A stretch of DNA of 33,407 nt from Hemicentrotus pulcherrimus (taxonomy: Eukaryota > Echinodermata > Echinoidea > Camarodonta > Strongylocentrotidae), in NCBI GenBank assembly GCA_003118195.1, contig BEXV01002031.1, positions 19,159 to 52,565 on the forward strand, written 5' to 3'. The notes beneath the pieces are model-generated. The model was not told the origin of the DNA and searched no databases. It worked only from the letters and a program-made list of their open reading frames with translations. A program made the position numbers and the translations under genes. Below are positions 30,923 to 33,407 of this stretch, piece after piece. Position 1 is the stretch's first letter, and each line of letters starts with the position of its first letter.

Positions 30923-31860
30923 TTCGACTTATTATATCAGTAAGATAATAAAATATACATAGATATATTGATATATAGTTTTAAACACACAAACAAATGG
31001 ATGTATATAACTTTTAAAAAAATGGGGGTGTAGATTTTGTCGACAGTTCAATCTTGTAATAGAGTGCCTCTGCAACTGTGCTTTCTCTGATGAGTGGCTA
31101 CGACAACTGAATGACAGGTGACCATGCGATGTTGCTACAACCACTTGCAACAGATGGTGACTAAGAGGTATAGCTGCGAGGGGTTGCTACAAGGTGTAGC
31201 TTCGAGGGATGGCTATAAAAGCCCAGCTAAAAAAGAGGAGCGGCTATAAGAAGCCCAGCCCGTTCCTAATTGGGAGAACTAAATTTAAACATATACTAAC
31301 GGATAACTATTGCAACTGTTAAATGTACAATATGAACAAACTAGATTAATGTACATCATAAAGCACTTTGCCTATTTTTTTTTCACTTGACAATCTCACT
31401 GCTGACTATCACTACAAATTATCAAATGATATGCTGTATTAATCATACTTCCACAATGGTATCTATGCTCAAACGTATATGAATTGGCTATGTTTCTTCG
31501 TGAATTAGGGTTAATATAAATTAACCTTATAATAAATAAAAGGGAAACTATTTCATTAATATTTCTCAAAGAACGTATCTAGTAGACTTCCAAAAAATAA
31601 CTAGAAATACATGAATATTTTCTAGATATCACTCTTTGATTATACCAAAAAATACATTTGAAACATCTTGTACTATGCATCTTCATGCACCTTCTTTGGT
31701 GCGCGAATTAAGTTTTCATGAGATGCATGTTCAGATATTTTGATTTAAATAGACTATACACACATTTAATTGTTAATGCAACGGAGTTACTTAAATGAAC
31801 CAAAAGAAGAAAAGAAATAGTTTAAACGTACATTATTTTATTTTGCTTCTTTTTTTTTTT
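30923..31860. other. No gene; short local repeats near 31150-31260
   Basis: GGCTATAAAAGCCCAGC and GGCTATAAGAAGCCCAGC occur about 35 bp apart near 31210-31260, a small degenerate tandem repeat. The rest is AT-rich and featureless. Confidence 0.5.
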
Positions 31861-31904
31861 GGCCGGAGGAGGGAGCCCGGTCGGCCCCCCTAGGTCCGCC
31901 CCTG
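31861..31904 (-). mobile_element. hAT-like terminus, fragment
   Basis: The reverse complement begins CAGGGGCGGACCTAGGGGGG, close to the CAAGGGCGGATCC terminus of the MITE at 8438. No partner terminus was found upstream, so it is a truncated or solo end. Confidence 0.45.
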
Positions 31905-32568
31905 ACATACAGACAGTTCATGTCATTTAAAGTGGACACTGTAGCCTAGCTGCATTCTCATCTGAGTTATTCTATGCATGGAGGTTGGGAGGGTCGGGGG
32001 GGGGGGGCGGCTTAAAACCATTTACATTGTGACATTGAATTGCACCTTAATTAAAAAAACACATTATAAAAATATGATGATTTCTTCTTTTTCTTAAAAA
32101 CAAACTTATCTAGACTCAATGATCGCAATTTTCCATAAAAAAGGAACATCTTCCATTGTACAATAGAACATCCTTGAGTGTGATAGTTGCTTTGTGGTCC
32201 ACACACGCACCAATGACAGAAAAGACTTTTGTTACTCGTTAGTTACCATAACTTCATGTTATTTAATACCGAGGTTTTGATCCCCAGTAGCAGTTTAAGC
32301 AGGCGGGGCTAGTTCAATGAAGAGGCTAAGTAGAACTTCATAGTTCAACATGTTTGTCTGTCGAATGAAAAGAGAAAAGAAGGAAAGCACATTGATACCT
32401 TGTATCTCTGTTGTAACATTTACAATTTCTGGCATTTACATTGTGATTAAAGTGGACTTGCATGCATATAGAAAAGAAGTAATAAATGGGTAAAAGTGAA
32501 AGAACAAACGACATCCTCAAAGTCCCGTAGCCGCATGGACATAGAATCAGATTAATCATACAGCCTAC
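31905..32568. other. No confident gene
   Basis: A G-rich run lies near 31996-32007. Minus-strand 32150-32215 resembles the candidate exon at 30632-30697 at both DNA and peptide level, but no good donor site follows it. Confidence 0.4.
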
Positions 32569-32659
32569 CTGTGAAAGTTTTCCTTCTTTCTGAATTTGTC
32601 TCGATTCTTAAGCAAAATTATTGCCTTCATCTTTTATCTTACGGAAGAAGAGCATTACC
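32569..32659 (-). other. Weak candidate 5' exon
   Basis: A good minus-strand acceptor (TTTCATTTTGTTTCAG) and donor (CACAG|GTAGGC) bound 91 bp. An ATG inside opens a 20-codon Lys/Arg-rich frame to the donor (phase 2). It does not join in frame with 30632-30697, so the two may be unrelated. Could be a non-coding or first coding exon. Confidence 0.25.
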
Positions 32660-33361
32660 CTGAAACAAAATGAAAAAGGTTCAGACATCATGTAAAAGTT
32701 ATATATCTACTCTTTTGATAATAGGTCTATATAAGGGGCACCCTCCCCATTCACCTAATGGTAACCACTTATTCATTGAATTACTAGTAACTCTTTAAAA
32801 TCAAGAACAAACATTCACACTCTTGCAGAACTATCTCATGATTCTGCTAGCCCCAAGTTGAACTCGCCATTTCATAGCACAAGCAAGAATATAAATAGCC
32901 AAGTTACAACCATTCCTAAAATCAAGTCTATAGATCTTCATCTCATTAAGATAACCAAATGAAAGTTGACCTAACCTATTCATGTCAACACAGCCTAGAA
33001 TGTACATTTTACAAGAGCCTAACCGTTTGAGCCCAATTTTTTCATCTTACTAGTTAAATCTGACGTTAGACCCAAGTTAGATTTTAGTTTAAGTTATCTT
33101 CCTAATTGGGCTTTATGGAAGAGGAAGAAGTCTACCGGAAAATTAGTGCACTGCAGGTGTCATAGTAAAATTTGGTCCGAATTGTTTAGTGTTAGCTTTT
33201 CTTCTGACCCAAATATGAAAGTAGTTAATCAACAGTAGGTCTTTAAAGTAACAAAAGGCTTGGATCAATAATGCAGTAGAGTGATCTACTCGTATTTAAT
33301 TTTCTGAAAAAGTCCCGCCACAAAGTATTGGCCAAACCATCAGGAGTGATTGGGTGGCAAT
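32660..33361. other. No gene recognised
   Basis: AT-rich unique sequence without coding signals. Confidence 0.5.
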
Positions 33362-33407
33362 GCAGGCGCGGATCAAGGATTTCTTAGGGGGGGGGGGGGG
33401 GGGGGGG
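33362..33407 (+). mobile_element. Start of a hAT-like G-rich element cut by the contig end
   Basis: CAGGCGCGGATCAAGGATTT then poly-G resembles the CAAGGGCGGATCC terminus at 8438. The contig stops inside the G run, so the rest of the element is missing. Confidence 0.4.

Noticed and set aside
32268..32290. GAGGTTTTGATCCCCAG as a SINE B box
   Set aside because: The match is poor and no SINE body or A box was found nearby.

Overview
The window looks like nuclear DNA of an animal, most likely a marine invertebrate and possibly an echinoderm or other deuterostome. It is AT-rich and gene-poor. It holds an intron-containing immunoglobulin-superfamily gene, tRNA-derived SINEs, a LINE tail, several DNA-transposon derivatives, and a recent LTR element. 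The phylum is an inference from the style of the SINEs and cannot be fixed from sequence alone. No rRNA, true tRNA, CRISPR or bacterial-type feature was found. Both contig ends, and all three N positions inside it, fall in G or C homopolymers, so the contig probably stops at sequencing barriers.

Layout. 1-7.5 kb: mostly featureless AT-rich DNA with GA-rich simple repeats and one SINE (1932-2170). 7.5-11 kb: diverged dispersed repeats, two oppositely oriented degenerate GTGCC-type arrays, and a hAT-like MITE (8438-8731). 11-14.4 kb: a diverged segmental duplication, one copy interrupted by a minus-strand SINE. 15.1-16.2 kb: a frameshifted copy of a repetitive invertebrate protein family. 16.3-17.8 kb: a foldback repeat, an NRF1/CRE-like cluster and a ~157-bp tandem array. 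17,915-22,362: a complete 4.45-kb LTR element with nearly identical ~1.39-kb LTRs, a CAAG target duplication and a non-coding interior (LARD-type). 22,491-25,708 (minus strand): a full five-exon membrane receptor gene: signal peptide, two Ig domains, a transmembrane segment carrying a glutamate, a short linker and a second hydrophobic segment. 26-30 kb: a ~46-bp minisatellite just upstream of that gene, a LINE 3' end, a TA-flanked MITE and a long-TIR mariner-like foldback. 30-33.4 kb: unrecognised DNA with two weak candidate exons and hAT-like termini.

The two most notable items adjoin. First, each LTR carries a TATA box, strong splice signals for two introns, and an open frame of 66 codons that stays open across all three predicted exons and ends next to an AATAAA. 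Second, the receptor gene gives one 335-codon frame from five exons joined only by phase-1 introns. The LTR element sits only 128 bp beyond its stop codon, in antisense, and separates it from its likely original polyadenylation signal.
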